Shown one piece after another: positions 25,615-34,028 of a stretch of DNA of 64,000 nucleotides. The notes under the pieces were generated by a model that worked only from the letters and a program-made list of their open reading frames with translations, was not told the DNA's origin and did not search any database. The position numbers and the translations under genes are program-made. Numbering within the stretch: position 1 is the stretch's first letter; each line of letters opens with the position of its first letter. The stretch is from JANOYJ01 sp963792485 (GTDB lineage Bacteria; Pseudomonadota; Alphaproteobacteria; Rhizobiales; Rhizobiaceae): contig CAWBWL010000001.1 in NCBI GenBank assembly GCA_963792485.1, forward strand, positions 186,001 to 250,000, in the 5' to 3' direction.

Positions 25615-26448
25615 CTACCAGACAAGGCCCGGCAGGATGAAATCCGGCCGGGCGTTGTGACGGTTGTATTCTTCGTTAAGCAAAGTCTGCGACGCATCGG
25701 CGTGAATTCCGGTGCGCACCAAGGCGCTGGACAGGCCCGCTGACGCCGCGCCCGAAATATCATGCTCGATGCTGTCGCCAATGCAGATCACGCGCGATCT
25801 GTCCGGATTGCCCATTGCAGACAGTGCTGCCTCGTAAATCGCCGGATAGGGCTTGCCGACAAATGTCACCGGCCCGCCCATTTTGGCGTAAAGCTCCGCG
25901 ATGCGTCCGGCGCCAAACTTTTGGCCCAAAGCGGTGAGCATGACCTTGTCAGGGTTTGTGCAAAGGCACGGAACGCCGCGCTGCGCCGCGCCGGACAGGA
26001 GGCGTTCATAGTGTGAGAGTTCAAAGCGGTCGCCTTCACTCGCGGTCAGGAGGATGACATCCGCTTTCTCGGGACTTCCGGCAAGCTCAAGTGCAAGACC
26101 TTCGACCGCCGAGCGGTCGTCATCGCGGCTGATGAGAAAGCACGACCGGTAGGCGCTGCCTGAAGCAAGGCTTCGCCACGCAACTTCGCCGGAACTCAAA
26201 AAGAGGTTCCATGCGCCGGCTTTGAAGCCCAGCTTCTCGAGCCGCCTTTCATTGTCCCTCGAGCGTTTGCCGGAGTTTGAGAGAATGACAATTTTCTTGC
26301 CGGATTCAATGAGTTCGAACAGGCAATCAAGGACACCGGGATAAGGCGCGCTCCCATCGTGGAGGACACCAAACTGGTCGAGAATGAACAGATCAAATCG
26401 ATCCACAATCTCTGAGACGCCGGATATCTTGACTGTATTCGGCATCAT
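25615..26448 (-). CDS. HAD superfamily class IIA phosphatase
   Basis: 277 residues (or 276 from the second Met). HAD motifs: ILDQFGVLHDG (nucleophile Asp, general acid replaced by Phe-Gly-Val spacing seen in class IIA), VILSNSGKRS (motif II), VGKPYPAIYE (motif III Lys) and ICIGDSIEHDISGA (motif IV). It has the large class IIA cap, like NagD, so it should dephosphorylate a small sugar phosphate or related compound. Start and upstream kinase stop overlap by four bases. In this operon it may recycle a dead-end phosphate; the substrate is unknown. Confidence 0.8.
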   Translation of the reverse strand: MMPNTVKISGVSEIVDRFDLFILDQFGVLHDGSAPYPGVLDCLFELIESGKKIVILSNSGKRSRDNERRLEKLGFKAGAWNLFLSSGEVAWRSLASGSAYRSCFLISRDDDRSAVEGLALELAGSPEKADVILLTASEGDRFELSHYERLLSGAAQRGVPCLCTNPDKVMLTALGQKFGAGRIAELYAKMGGPVTFVGKPYPAIYEAALSAMGNPDRSRVICIGDSIEHDISGAASAGLSSALVRTGIHADASQTLLNEEYNRHNARPDFILPGLVW

Positions 26449-27728
26449 ATCAGCCCCGCGCTCTGTGCGCCTTGCAAGGCCAGCCGCGCCGTTCCCGCCG
26501 CCGCTTCCTCGCTCCTGGCCGGCAGGAGCGGCACGCCGAGTTTGCGGGCGCGGATGCGGGCCCAGGCGGCATTGACCGCGCCGCCGCCGACGGTCCGCAC
26601 TGAGGTGAGGCGAGGTCCGCCAAGTTCAGCGAGGCGCTGATAGCCGAGCGCTTCGATCATGGCGATGCCGTCAAATAATCCCTTGAGGAAGAGCGCGTCA
26701 TCTTTGGGGCGCGGCTCGACACGCGGCTTCAGCTTCGGATCAGCAAGCGGGAACCGTTCGCCGTCGCCTACAAGCGGATAATAGTCGAGGCCGCTATCGG
26801 TTTCAGGGTCTATTTCGCTGCTGAGTGCGGAGATCTGTTCTGGCGTGAAATATTTCAAAAGAGCCTTTCCCCCGCTGTTCGAGGCGCCGCCTGCCAGCCA
26901 CATATCGCCAATGCGATGACTGTAGATGCCGTACTGGGGTGCAGACAATTGCTTGTCCGAGATCAGCTTGATCGTCAGCGATGTGCCCAGCGCCGTCACG
27001 CCTTCGCCCGGCCTGTCAGCGCCAGTGGCGAGGAATGACGCACAGCCATCTGTGGTCCCAGCTGCGATGATCGTGTCCGGCAAGAAGCCGAAGCGCTGGG
27101 ACGTTTCTTGAGAGACTGTGGCGGTCGGCGTTCCGGGCGCGGCGACATCCGGCAAGAGCTTGAGCGGGAATCCCGCCGCCCCGATCCAGTCCGGCCATTT
27201 CTCCTGCGCGGCGTCATAACCGGTCTTCAGCGCGTTGTTCGCGTCGGAGAATTGAAACACGCCCGAGAGCTGTCCGGCGATCCAGTCAGCCTGATGCAGA
27301 ATGCGCGACAAGCCCGCAATCGCCTGAAACGTCATCGCCTTGGCAATGCCCGACGTCGGCCCGCGCGCGGCGTTGTCCAGGGGCGCGTGCCGGGCAATGA
27401 GGTCAAGAATGCCAAGGTCGCTCACTGCATCCGAATAGAGAAGCGCGTTGGCCAGCGGCTGGCCCGCCGGATCTACCGGCAGCACTGTGCCTGACGTGCC
27501 ATCAACCGCCAGAGCGGCAATCCGCTCAGGCTGGACCTGCCCCAGGATGATACCCAGCGCGGCTTGTGTTGCCTTCCACCAGACAAACGGGTCACGTCCG
27601 TCAGACCCAAAGTCCGACAGCTTCACGCTCGCCAGGCCAATAATCTCGCCGCCCGCAATCATTGCAACGCAGCGCACACCCGACGTGCCGGCATCAATCC
27701 CGAGAACTGCTGGCGACAGGCGGCTCAT
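26445..27728 (-). CDS. Second FGGY-family carbohydrate kinase
   Basis: 427 residues from the ATG at 27728, which overlaps the upstream aldolase stop by four bases; longer starts run into the aldolase gene. FGGY kinase features: LGIDAGTSGVRC phosphate-1 loop, ALAVDGTSGTVLPVD, the ALGTSLTIKL region and a C-terminal TVGGGAVNAAW adenosine motif. It is shorter than EryA (519) and differs strongly from it. Relatives act on ribulose, xylulose or fuculose-type ketoses. Paired with a class II aldolase it could phosphorylate a ketose that the aldolase then cleaves. The substrate is not assigned. Confidence 0.78.
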   Translation of the reverse strand: MSRLSPAVLGIDAGTSGVRCVAMIAGGEIIGLASVKLSDFGSDGRDPFVWWKATQAALGIILGQVQPERIAALAVDGTSGTVLPVDPAGQPLANALLYSDAVSDLGILDLIARHAPLDNAARGPTSGIAKAMTFQAIAGLSRILHQADWIAGQLSGVFQFSDANNALKTGYDAAQEKWPDWIGAAGFPLKLLPDVAAPGTPTATVSQETSQRFGFLPDTIIAAGTTDGCASFLATGADRPGEGVTALGTSLTIKLISDKQLSAPQYGIYSHRIGDMWLAGGASNSGGKALLKYFTPEQISALSSEIDPETDSGLDYYPLVGDGERFPLADPKLKPRVEPRPKDDALFLKGLFDGIAMIEALGYQRLAELGGPRLTSVRTVGGGAVNAAWARIRARKLGVPLLPARSEEAAAGTARLALQGAQSAGLI

Positions 27729-28795
27729 GTGGCAAATCCCCCGGACTTGTTCAGATCCTGACGATACTTCTCCGCGTCCCAATTCAGCAGCTCGCCATGC
27801 TCGGCCTTGCTCAGATAGCGCAGTTTCGCGCCAGGGCCGACGCGCGCTGTGACGTCCGCCAGACATCCCGCCATCGCATCAGCGCCGGGGCTGGCATCGC
27901 CGCGCATCAGGACGCCAATCCCTGGGAAAAGAATCGAAGCCGGCTTGGGCTCACCAGCATCCAGTGCCTTCGCCCCAACAGAGGCGGCGGTTTCTCCAGA
28001 CGCCGCAATATGGGAGCCTTGACCAAGGAACACGATATGGTCCGGATAGAGGCTGCCACCGGCGGCGACCCCGCATGAAACCGTATCGGTAGCTGCACCA
28101 TGCGCGCGCGGATCCAGAGGCAACCGGTAATCCGAACCTGATGCCAGCTTCTGAAGTTCGACAATATTTGAGGCAAGTGAACTCCGGGCAGGCGCAGCTA
28201 AAAGCCCGCAGATCTCGCTCAAGAGCTCGCCCGCTTCAGTGACAGTTTCTGCGGCGACCACCAGTCCGTGATTTCCCAAGATCAGAACATTTGTGCCTGG
28301 CGTGAGCCTCTGCGCGATCGCCCGCGCCAAGGGCAGGCCGGGCCGGGCGTAGGGGATGAATTTGTAGTCATGTCCGGCCAGGCGCCGCGCCGCTTCAGTT
28401 TCCGCATTCTGTTGAACAGCAAGCGCGATGGTGTGAACGCAATGGACATGCACAACGATTTTTTGCGGCATCAACGCATGGACCGTCGTCTCAATAGACG
28501 GGCGCAGACCCATAGGATTGAGCGATGGATCAACAAAGAGCTCCGCCTTTTCAGCTTCCGCCAACCCTGCCTCAACCGCATTCAGCACAGGCCCAAGCCG
28601 AACCGGCACAAACATGTCTTCCGTGCGCGCATTTACAAGCCATCTGCCGGACGCCTTGATCCAGAGCCGCCCGCCATGCTTGACCGACGTGTTGCCGCCT
28701 GCGCCCTGTGTCAGCAGAGGGTTTGAACCCACGCGCGCGGAAAATACGCGCAGCGCGGCAAACTCGGCATCAAACGTGGACTTATCTCGCGTCAT
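27725..28795 (-). CDS. Class II aldolase/adducin-family protein
   Basis: 356 residues. The N-terminal half matches the zinc-dependent fuculose/rhamnulose-phosphate aldolase fold: TQGAGGNTSVK phosphate loop, the zinc ligands in HVHCVHTIA and a later GNHGLVV. The C-terminal 130 residues form an extra domain with a YPDHIVFLG segment, as in the aldolase part of bifunctional RhaD-type proteins but without the dehydrogenase. It should cleave a phosphorylated ketose or a related hydroxy-acid phosphate. Four-base overlaps join it to eryB upstream and the kinase downstream. Confidence 0.8.
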   Translation of the reverse strand: MTRDKSTFDAEFAALRVFSARVGSNPLLTQGAGGNTSVKHGGRLWIKASGRWLVNARTEDMFVPVRLGPVLNAVEAGLAEAEKAELFVDPSLNPMGLRPSIETTVHALMPQKIVVHVHCVHTIALAVQQNAETEAARRLAGHDYKFIPYARPGLPLARAIAQRLTPGTNVLILGNHGLVVAAETVTEAGELLSEICGLLAAPARSSLASNIVELQKLASGSDYRLPLDPRAHGAATDTVSCGVAAGGSLYPDHIVFLGQGSHIAASGETAASVGAKALDAGEPKPASILFPGIGVLMRGDASPGADAMAGCLADVTARVGPGAKLRYLSKAEHGELLNWDAEKYRQDLNKSGGFAT

Positions 28796-30303
28796 GGATG
28801 GACCAACGCAGCAAAACCCGCAAACCAGCCGCAGAAGACTTTTTGCTCTGCCGCGCTCATATGCAATCCATGCTTCGTGCGCCGTGTGAGCACGTCTTCA
28901 GCGTCAAGCGCCCATTCCTCATTGAGAAGGTGGATGACTTCGCATTCGTAAAGGCCGGAGCTGAACTGCGTTCCCAGATCGCTTAGTTTGGACGCCGCGC
29001 CCAGAATTTGGTGCGCGCGGGTCCCGTACAGGCGCGCATAATGCAGAGCGAGAGGCTGCGGGAGAAACCGGTAGTCCGCCTGCAGCTTTCTGAGAAATCC
29101 ATCAAAGTCCGCATCGGCGATATCGCCGCCGGGCAAATATGCGGAAGCGGTCCATTTCGGCTTCATTAAAGGAAAGAATGGAAAGAGTTTCTCCAGCGCG
29201 TGCTCGGACAGTTTCCGGAAGGTAGTGATTTTACCACCGAAAACCGACAGGAGCGGCGCCTTGCCGTCACCTGCGTCAAGTTCAAACACATAGTCTCGGG
29301 TGACAGCGCTTGGGTTGTCGGCGTTGTCATCATAGAGCGGGCGCACGCCGGAGAAGGAGTGAATGACGTCAGAGGGCTTGAGCGTTGACTTGAAGTAGCG
29401 GTTTACAGCCGCGATGAGATAGTCGATCTCGCTCGCCTCCGCCGCGACGTCCTCCGCACGTCCGTCATAAGGAATGTCAGTTGTTCCGATCAGCGCCAAA
29501 TCATCCTCGTAGGGATTGATGAAGATCACGCGCTTGTCCGTGTTCTGGACCAGATAGGCCTGCGGACCGTCCCAGAATTTCGGCACGATGATGTGGCTGC
29601 CTTTGACAAGGCGCACATCATGCGCCGAGTTGAGTCCGGCCACCCGCCCGATCACGTCGTTCACCCATGGCCCCGCAGCATTGACGAGAACGCGCGCACT
29701 GACTTCGCTCTCCAGTCCCGTGCGGCTGTCCATTGTGACAATGCGCCAATGCCCATCCATTCGCCGCGCGGACACGCAGGCTCTTCTGGTGTGAATCTGC
29801 GCGCCGCGCTCCTTTGCATCGACCGCGTTCAGGACAACGAGCCTTGCATCATCCACCCAGCAGTCGGAATATTCAAAGGCGCGCTTGAACTCGGGCCGGA
29901 GCGGTTTGCCCTCCGGCGCCGTGTGGAGGTTGAGCGTGCGCGTGCCGGGCAGTCTCTTGCGTCCGCCGAGATGGTCGTACAGAAACAGACCAAGCCGCAC
30001 GAGCCAGGCAGGACGGTCATCGGGTGAGTGCGGCAGAACAAACCGCATCGGCCAGATGATATGCGGCGCGGCTTCCAGCAGCACTTCGCGTTCAATCAAT
30101 GCCTCACGTACCAGACGGAACTCGTAATATTCCAGATAGCGCAACCCCCCATGCACAAGCTTGCCGGATCGGGAGCTTGTGCCTTGAGCAAGATCATCCT
30201 TCTCGCATAGCATGACGGACAGTCCGCGGCCCGCCGCGTCGCGGGCAATGCCGACGCCATTAATGCCGCCGCCGATGATGAAGAGGTCAAACAAATCGCT
30301 CAT
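28792..30303 (-). CDS. eryB: Erythritol-phosphate dehydrogenase (GlpD family)
   Basis: 503 residues from the ATG at 30303, 7 bases after the upstream stop; Brucella EryB is about the same length. FAD-binding motif LFIIGGGINGVGIARDAAGRG at the start, then EKDDLAQGTSSRSGKLVHGGLRYLE (shared with GlpD), VKGSHIIVPKF and FSGVRPLYDD. It should oxidise erythritol phosphate to the tetrulose phosphate and pass electrons to the quinone pool at the membrane. GlpD (glycerol 3-phosphate) is the alternative; placement beside eryA, eryC and an EryD-like regulator favours EryB. Confidence 0.8.
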   Translation of the reverse strand: MSDLFDLFIIGGGINGVGIARDAAGRGLSVMLCEKDDLAQGTSSRSGKLVHGGLRYLEYYEFRLVREALIEREVLLEAAPHIIWPMRFVLPHSPDDRPAWLVRLGLFLYDHLGGRKRLPGTRTLNLHTAPEGKPLRPEFKRAFEYSDCWVDDARLVVLNAVDAKERGAQIHTRRACVSARRMDGHWRIVTMDSRTGLESEVSARVLVNAAGPWVNDVIGRVAGLNSAHDVRLVKGSHIIVPKFWDGPQAYLVQNTDKRVIFINPYEDDLALIGTTDIPYDGRAEDVAAEASEIDYLIAAVNRYFKSTLKPSDVIHSFSGVRPLYDDNADNPSAVTRDYVFELDAGDGKAPLLSVFGGKITTFRKLSEHALEKLFPFFPLMKPKWTASAYLPGGDIADADFDGFLRKLQADYRFLPQPLALHYARLYGTRAHQILGAASKLSDLGTQFSSGLYECEVIHLLNEEWALDAEDVLTRRTKHGLHMSAAEQKVFCGWFAGFAALVHP

Positions 30304-30310
30304 GATGGCC

Positions 30311-31348
30311 TCAGCAGGGATTGACGGGCGGCAGACCTGCAAGATAGCGCCGCACTTCCTCCGCAGCCTGCTCGGCCGCAAATGTCACAGTGCGCACGGA
30401 AGCACCGGCGATGTGCGGGGTGATGGTCACGTTATCGAGTTGAAGAAGCGGCCAGTCGGCGGGCACAGGTTCAACGGCAAAAGTTTCAAGCATGGCCCCG
30501 CCGAGATGGCCTGAAACAAGCGCGTCGTAAAGTGCGGCATAATCGACCAGGGGCCCGCGTGCCGTGTTGATGAAAACCGCGCCGCGCTTCATCGAGGCAA
30601 AGGCATCTGCGTTCATCATCTGCGCAGTTTCGGGCGTCACCCTTGGATGCATGGTCACGACGTCAGACTGCGAGAGCAGCGCCTCGAGGCTGACATGCTC
30701 AACGCCAGAATTGCGGTCTTCAGCGCTCAGTTGGACATAGGGGTCACAAACCAGAACCTTGGTGCCGAAGGCGCGCAGCAGCCTGACGACCTTTGTGCCG
30801 ATATTGCCGTAGCCTATGACGCCGACGGTCATCTCATTCAGCTCGCGGCCGGTGAGGTCCGCGCGGTAGAGGTCGCCGCGCCAAGTCCCGGCGCGCAGGG
30901 CCTCGTGACCGCGGCGGATCATGCGGGTTTCTGCAAGAATGGCGCCGATGGCAAATTCTGCGACGGCGCTGGCATTGCGTCCGGGCGTGTTGACCACGGT
31001 GATGGCCCGCCTGCGCGCCGCGTTCATGTCAACATTCACCGGTCCGCCGCGCGAAACGGCGACGAATTTCAGCTTGGTCAATTGATCCATGATCCCGGCA
31101 GACAGCGGCGCGAGCTGCGTGACAAGAATTTCCGCCTCGCCGGTGAACTCGACGACACTCTCGGGCGTGCCGAAATACTCCTTCAACCCGTCAAGCCCGG
31201 CAGCGGCATAGCCATGTTCCATGGGCTCATCCGGCCATGCGGTCTCGACGGTGCGTATGGTGTGCCCCGTTCCGCAGGCGGCTTCGATTTTCTCCTTGAA
31301 CACTGAAGGCAGCATGAAGCGGTCGCCAATGATTGCAATCTCTGTCAT
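30311..31348 (-). CDS. D-isomer-specific 2-hydroxyacid dehydrogenase
   Basis: 345 residues. The NAD-binding motif VGVIGYGNIGTKV is near residue 175. The catalytic Arg is in INTARGPLVDY, the Glu region in METFAVEPVP, and the His in TPHIAGAS. It belongs to the phosphoglycerate/glyoxylate-reductase-like family, but the N-terminal 100 residues (for example EYFGTPESVVEF) do not point to a known substrate. It overlaps eryA by four bases and precedes eryB by 7, so it is an integral operon member. It could act on an aldonate or hydroxy-acid intermediate such as glycerate or tetronate; this is inference. Confidence 0.8.
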   Translation of the reverse strand: MTEIAIIGDRFMLPSVFKEKIEAACGTGHTIRTVETAWPDEPMEHGYAAAGLDGLKEYFGTPESVVEFTGEAEILVTQLAPLSAGIMDQLTKLKFVAVSRGGPVNVDMNAARRRAITVVNTPGRNASAVAEFAIGAILAETRMIRRGHEALRAGTWRGDLYRADLTGRELNEMTVGVIGYGNIGTKVVRLLRAFGTKVLVCDPYVQLSAEDRNSGVEHVSLEALLSQSDVVTMHPRVTPETAQMMNADAFASMKRGAVFINTARGPLVDYAALYDALVSGHLGGAMLETFAVEPVPADWPLLQLDNVTITPHIAGASVRTVTFAAEQAAEEVRRYLAGLPPVNPC

Positions 31349-32904
31349 GACGCGTGCGCCCGGTTCTCCGCCATGGTTTTCCAGACAGGACGAAGCGCCT
31401 GTTGAGCGGCGGCGTAGGCTGGATAGGTCTTGGCATAGATCGCGCTCAGAGCGGCGTCAGGCTCTTCCCCTTCGCCAAGCAGGGGCGTTACCCATTCGTC
31501 TGCGCATGCCCGCATGGTCTCGTAGTGACCGAGGCAGACAGAAGCGATCATGGCTGCGCCCGCAGCGCCTGCCTCCTCGCGCATGCTTGTCCGCACCTTG
31601 GCGCCGAGTGTCGCAGCAAGGATGGCTCGCAGGGATTTCGAGCGCGCAGCGCCGCCCGTCAGCCGCACTTCGGACGGACACCCGCCTGCCGCCTCATAAC
31701 AATCGCGCGAGGCGAGCGCCAAGCCTTCCACAACTGACCTGACAAGATCGCTGAAACCATGCCGCATGGAGAGCCCCAAAAAGCCCGCCCGCGCATTGCC
31801 GTCAATGAATGGCCCGCGCTCACCTGCTTCGGAAATGTAAGGCTGATAGATAAGGCTTGCCGGTTTTGCCTCTGCAATCCAGCCATCCATCATCCCCAAT
31901 AGATCGTGATGCGTTTTTGACACGCCTTGCGACTTCAAAAGGTCCGCTGCAATCGAGAGCACCCAGTCAATATTGAGTGTCGCGGCCATGTTGGACTGCA
32001 TCTGCGCATACACGCCGGGGGCGGGCAGCGGCATCGTATAGCCAGTTGAGTCTGCGTTGAGCTTCACGTCCTGCGGCGTCGGCGCAAGGCGCATATGCAT
32101 GCCGGTTGACCCAATGATCGTGCAGCCCGGCAGCGCGCCCGTGTCATAAAGTCCCGCACCGAGCGCCGTGCAGGCCACGTCAACATAGCCAAGCACGACC
32201 GGAGTTCCCGCCAGAAGCCCTGTCGCTTTGGCAGCAGCGGAGGTGAGCGTATGGCTGACAGAGACGCCATCGGCAATGGCAGGAAGAAGGCGGCGCTCAG
32301 TGTGAAGGCCGAGAATATCGATGACTTGCGTATCGTAATTCCGGGTGCGGAAATTGCCGAATGTGAACACGCCTTCGGTCGGATCAGTGACGATTTCATC
32401 TGTCAGATTATAGTAGAGCCAGTCCTTGCAGTGAAAGCCGTGAGCGGCCTTCTCCAGCACATGCGGCTGGTGCTGGCGCATCCACAAAAGCTGCGGCCCC
32501 TGCTGGCAGGCCGCAAGTCCGGATGCGTTAATCTCATAGCGCGCGCGGTCTTCCGGGCGGCTGCGAATGTCATCGACTATTGAAGCGGCGCGCGCGTCGA
32601 GCCAGAGCCAGGCGGGCGCAACCGGCGCGCCAGATTTGTCGATCAGCCATGTGCCGTCGCCTTGTCCCGTGACCGCAATTGCGGCAGTGCGTTTTGCGAG
32701 ATCGCCGACCTTTTCGCTCAGTCCCTGCAGTGTCGCGGCAGCATCAGTCCAGGTCCGCGCCATGTCCTGCGTGGCGCCGGCGCCCTCAAATGTCTCATAG
32801 CTGTTCGCAATCGCGTGCACCGCAAGCTGTTTGCCCGCCAGATCGAACGCAATCGACTTGATCACGGACGTGCCTGCATCAATGCCAACGATGATATCCT
32901 TCAT
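31345..32904 (-). CDS. eryA: Erythritol kinase
   Basis: 519 residues, the length of Brucella EryA. FGGY features: IVGIDAGTSVIKSIAFD, AVTGQGDGTWLID, HCKDWLYYNLTD, GNFRTRNYD, ACTALGAGLYD then IIGSTGMHMR, PYISEAGERGPF and LTGGAARSKS. These stretches closely resemble known erythritol kinases, which make erythritol phosphate in the cytosol. The gene follows the ABC importer genes and both junctions are four-base overlaps. It is the strongest single marker that this operon handles erythritol. Confidence 0.88.
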   Translation of the reverse strand: MKDIIVGIDAGTSVIKSIAFDLAGKQLAVHAIANSYETFEGAGATQDMARTWTDAAATLQGLSEKVGDLAKRTAAIAVTGQGDGTWLIDKSGAPVAPAWLWLDARAASIVDDIRSRPEDRARYEINASGLAACQQGPQLLWMRQHQPHVLEKAAHGFHCKDWLYYNLTDEIVTDPTEGVFTFGNFRTRNYDTQVIDILGLHTERRLLPAIADGVSVSHTLTSAAAKATGLLAGTPVVLGYVDVACTALGAGLYDTGALPGCTIIGSTGMHMRLAPTPQDVKLNADSTGYTMPLPAPGVYAQMQSNMAATLNIDWVLSIAADLLKSQGVSKTHHDLLGMMDGWIAEAKPASLIYQPYISEAGERGPFIDGNARAGFLGLSMRHGFSDLVRSVVEGLALASRDCYEAAGGCPSEVRLTGGAARSKSLRAILAATLGAKVRTSMREEAGAAGAAMIASVCLGHYETMRACADEWVTPLLGEGEEPDAALSAIYAKTYPAYAAAQQALRPVWKTMAENRAHAS

Positions 32905-34028
32905 CCGGCAAGCTCCTGGCCATGTGAAATGGCTTTGCCGGACTCCGTGTCAAAGATGTGCAGGGAATCGGGGGCAAGGTCGACATGGATTGCTTCACCC
33001 GTTTTCAGGCTGGCGCGGTCGTGCTCGACAAGGACAAGCGAGCCGCCGGCAAAGCTGGCGGCGATGTGGGTCTGGTCACCCAGCCACTGATTGGCCGTGA
33101 CGGTCGCGACAGGACCGGACTTGGCGCGATGCACCGCATAGGGCCGGATGCCCAGCGCGACTGTGGAACGCTTCCGAAGCGCTGCGCAGACGTCTGGCGC
33201 AAATGCTTTTGCCTTATATGTCAGCGCGGTGCCATCCTTGGCTTTCAGCGTGACCTGACTGTCCGTGACGTTTACCGCGACTTCAAAGACGTTCATTGGC
33301 GGCTCGCCGACAAATGTGCCGGTGAAGAGATTGGCTGGCCGGTCTTTCAAGACAGCTGGCCTGTCGAACTGCTGCATCAAGCCGCCTTCCATCACGGCGA
33401 TGCGGTCGGACAGCGCGTTGGCCTCGGTTTGGTCGTGCGTCACCAGAATAGCGGTGAGGCCGCGCTCCTTGATGAAATGCTTGATGCGCCCGCGCAGCAC
33501 GGCGCGCAGCTGCGGCTCGAGCTGGCCCATCGGCTCGTCCAGAAGATGCAGATGCGCATCGCGGATCAGCGCGCGGCCCAAACTGGCGCGCTGCTGCTGG
33601 CCGCCGGAAATGGAGCTTGGATAGCGCTCCATGATCGGCTCAATCTCGAGCAAAGCGGATACTTCCGCGACCTTCCTGTCCACCTCGGTTTTGGAAAATT
33701 TCGATGACTTCAGAGCAAAGGCGATGTTTTCGCGCACGGTCAAAGGCGGGTACAGCGAATAGCCTTCGAACGCCATGGCGACATTGCGCGCAGCGGGCGC
33801 CAATGTGTGCACCTCGCGCCCGGCCAGCTTGATTGCGCCGCGCGAGACTTCCTCGAACCCGGCGATCATGCGCAGCGTCGATGTCTTGCCGCACCCGGAC
33901 GAACCGAGCAGCGCGACGATCTCACCCTTTTCAACATGCATGGTGAAATTCTGCACGGCATGCACGCCCTTGCCGACGGGTCCGTAGAATTTGTCAACCG
34001 CATTGACTTCCAGAATGGGTGCGCTCAT
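32901..34028 (-). CDS. Sugar/polyol ABC importer ATPase, first of a pair
   Basis: 375 residues. Carbohydrate-importer ATPase with Walker A LLGSSGCGKTST, Q-loop region, signature SGGQQQRASLGRAL, Walker B HLLDEPMGQLEP, the switch His in ILVTHDQTEAN, and a C-terminal OB-type regulatory domain of about 140 residues. The D-loop reads GQLEPQ where SNLD is usual. It differs in detail from the next ATPase, so the two probably form a heterodimer, as in rhizobial GlpS/GlpT and Mpt polyol importers. Four-base overlaps on both sides. Confidence 0.88.
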   Translation of the reverse strand: MSAPILEVNAVDKFYGPVGKGVHAVQNFTMHVEKGEIVALLGSSGCGKTSTLRMIAGFEEVSRGAIKLAGREVHTLAPAARNVAMAFEGYSLYPPLTVRENIAFALKSSKFSKTEVDRKVAEVSALLEIEPIMERYPSSISGGQQQRASLGRALIRDAHLHLLDEPMGQLEPQLRAVLRGRIKHFIKERGLTAILVTHDQTEANALSDRIAVMEGGLMQQFDRPAVLKDRPANLFTGTFVGEPPMNVFEVAVNVTDSQVTLKAKDGTALTYKAKAFAPDVCAALRKRSTVALGIRPYAVHRAKSGPVATVTANQWLGDQTHIAASFAGGSLVLVEHDRASLKTGEAIHVDLAPDSLHIFDTESGKAISHGQELAG

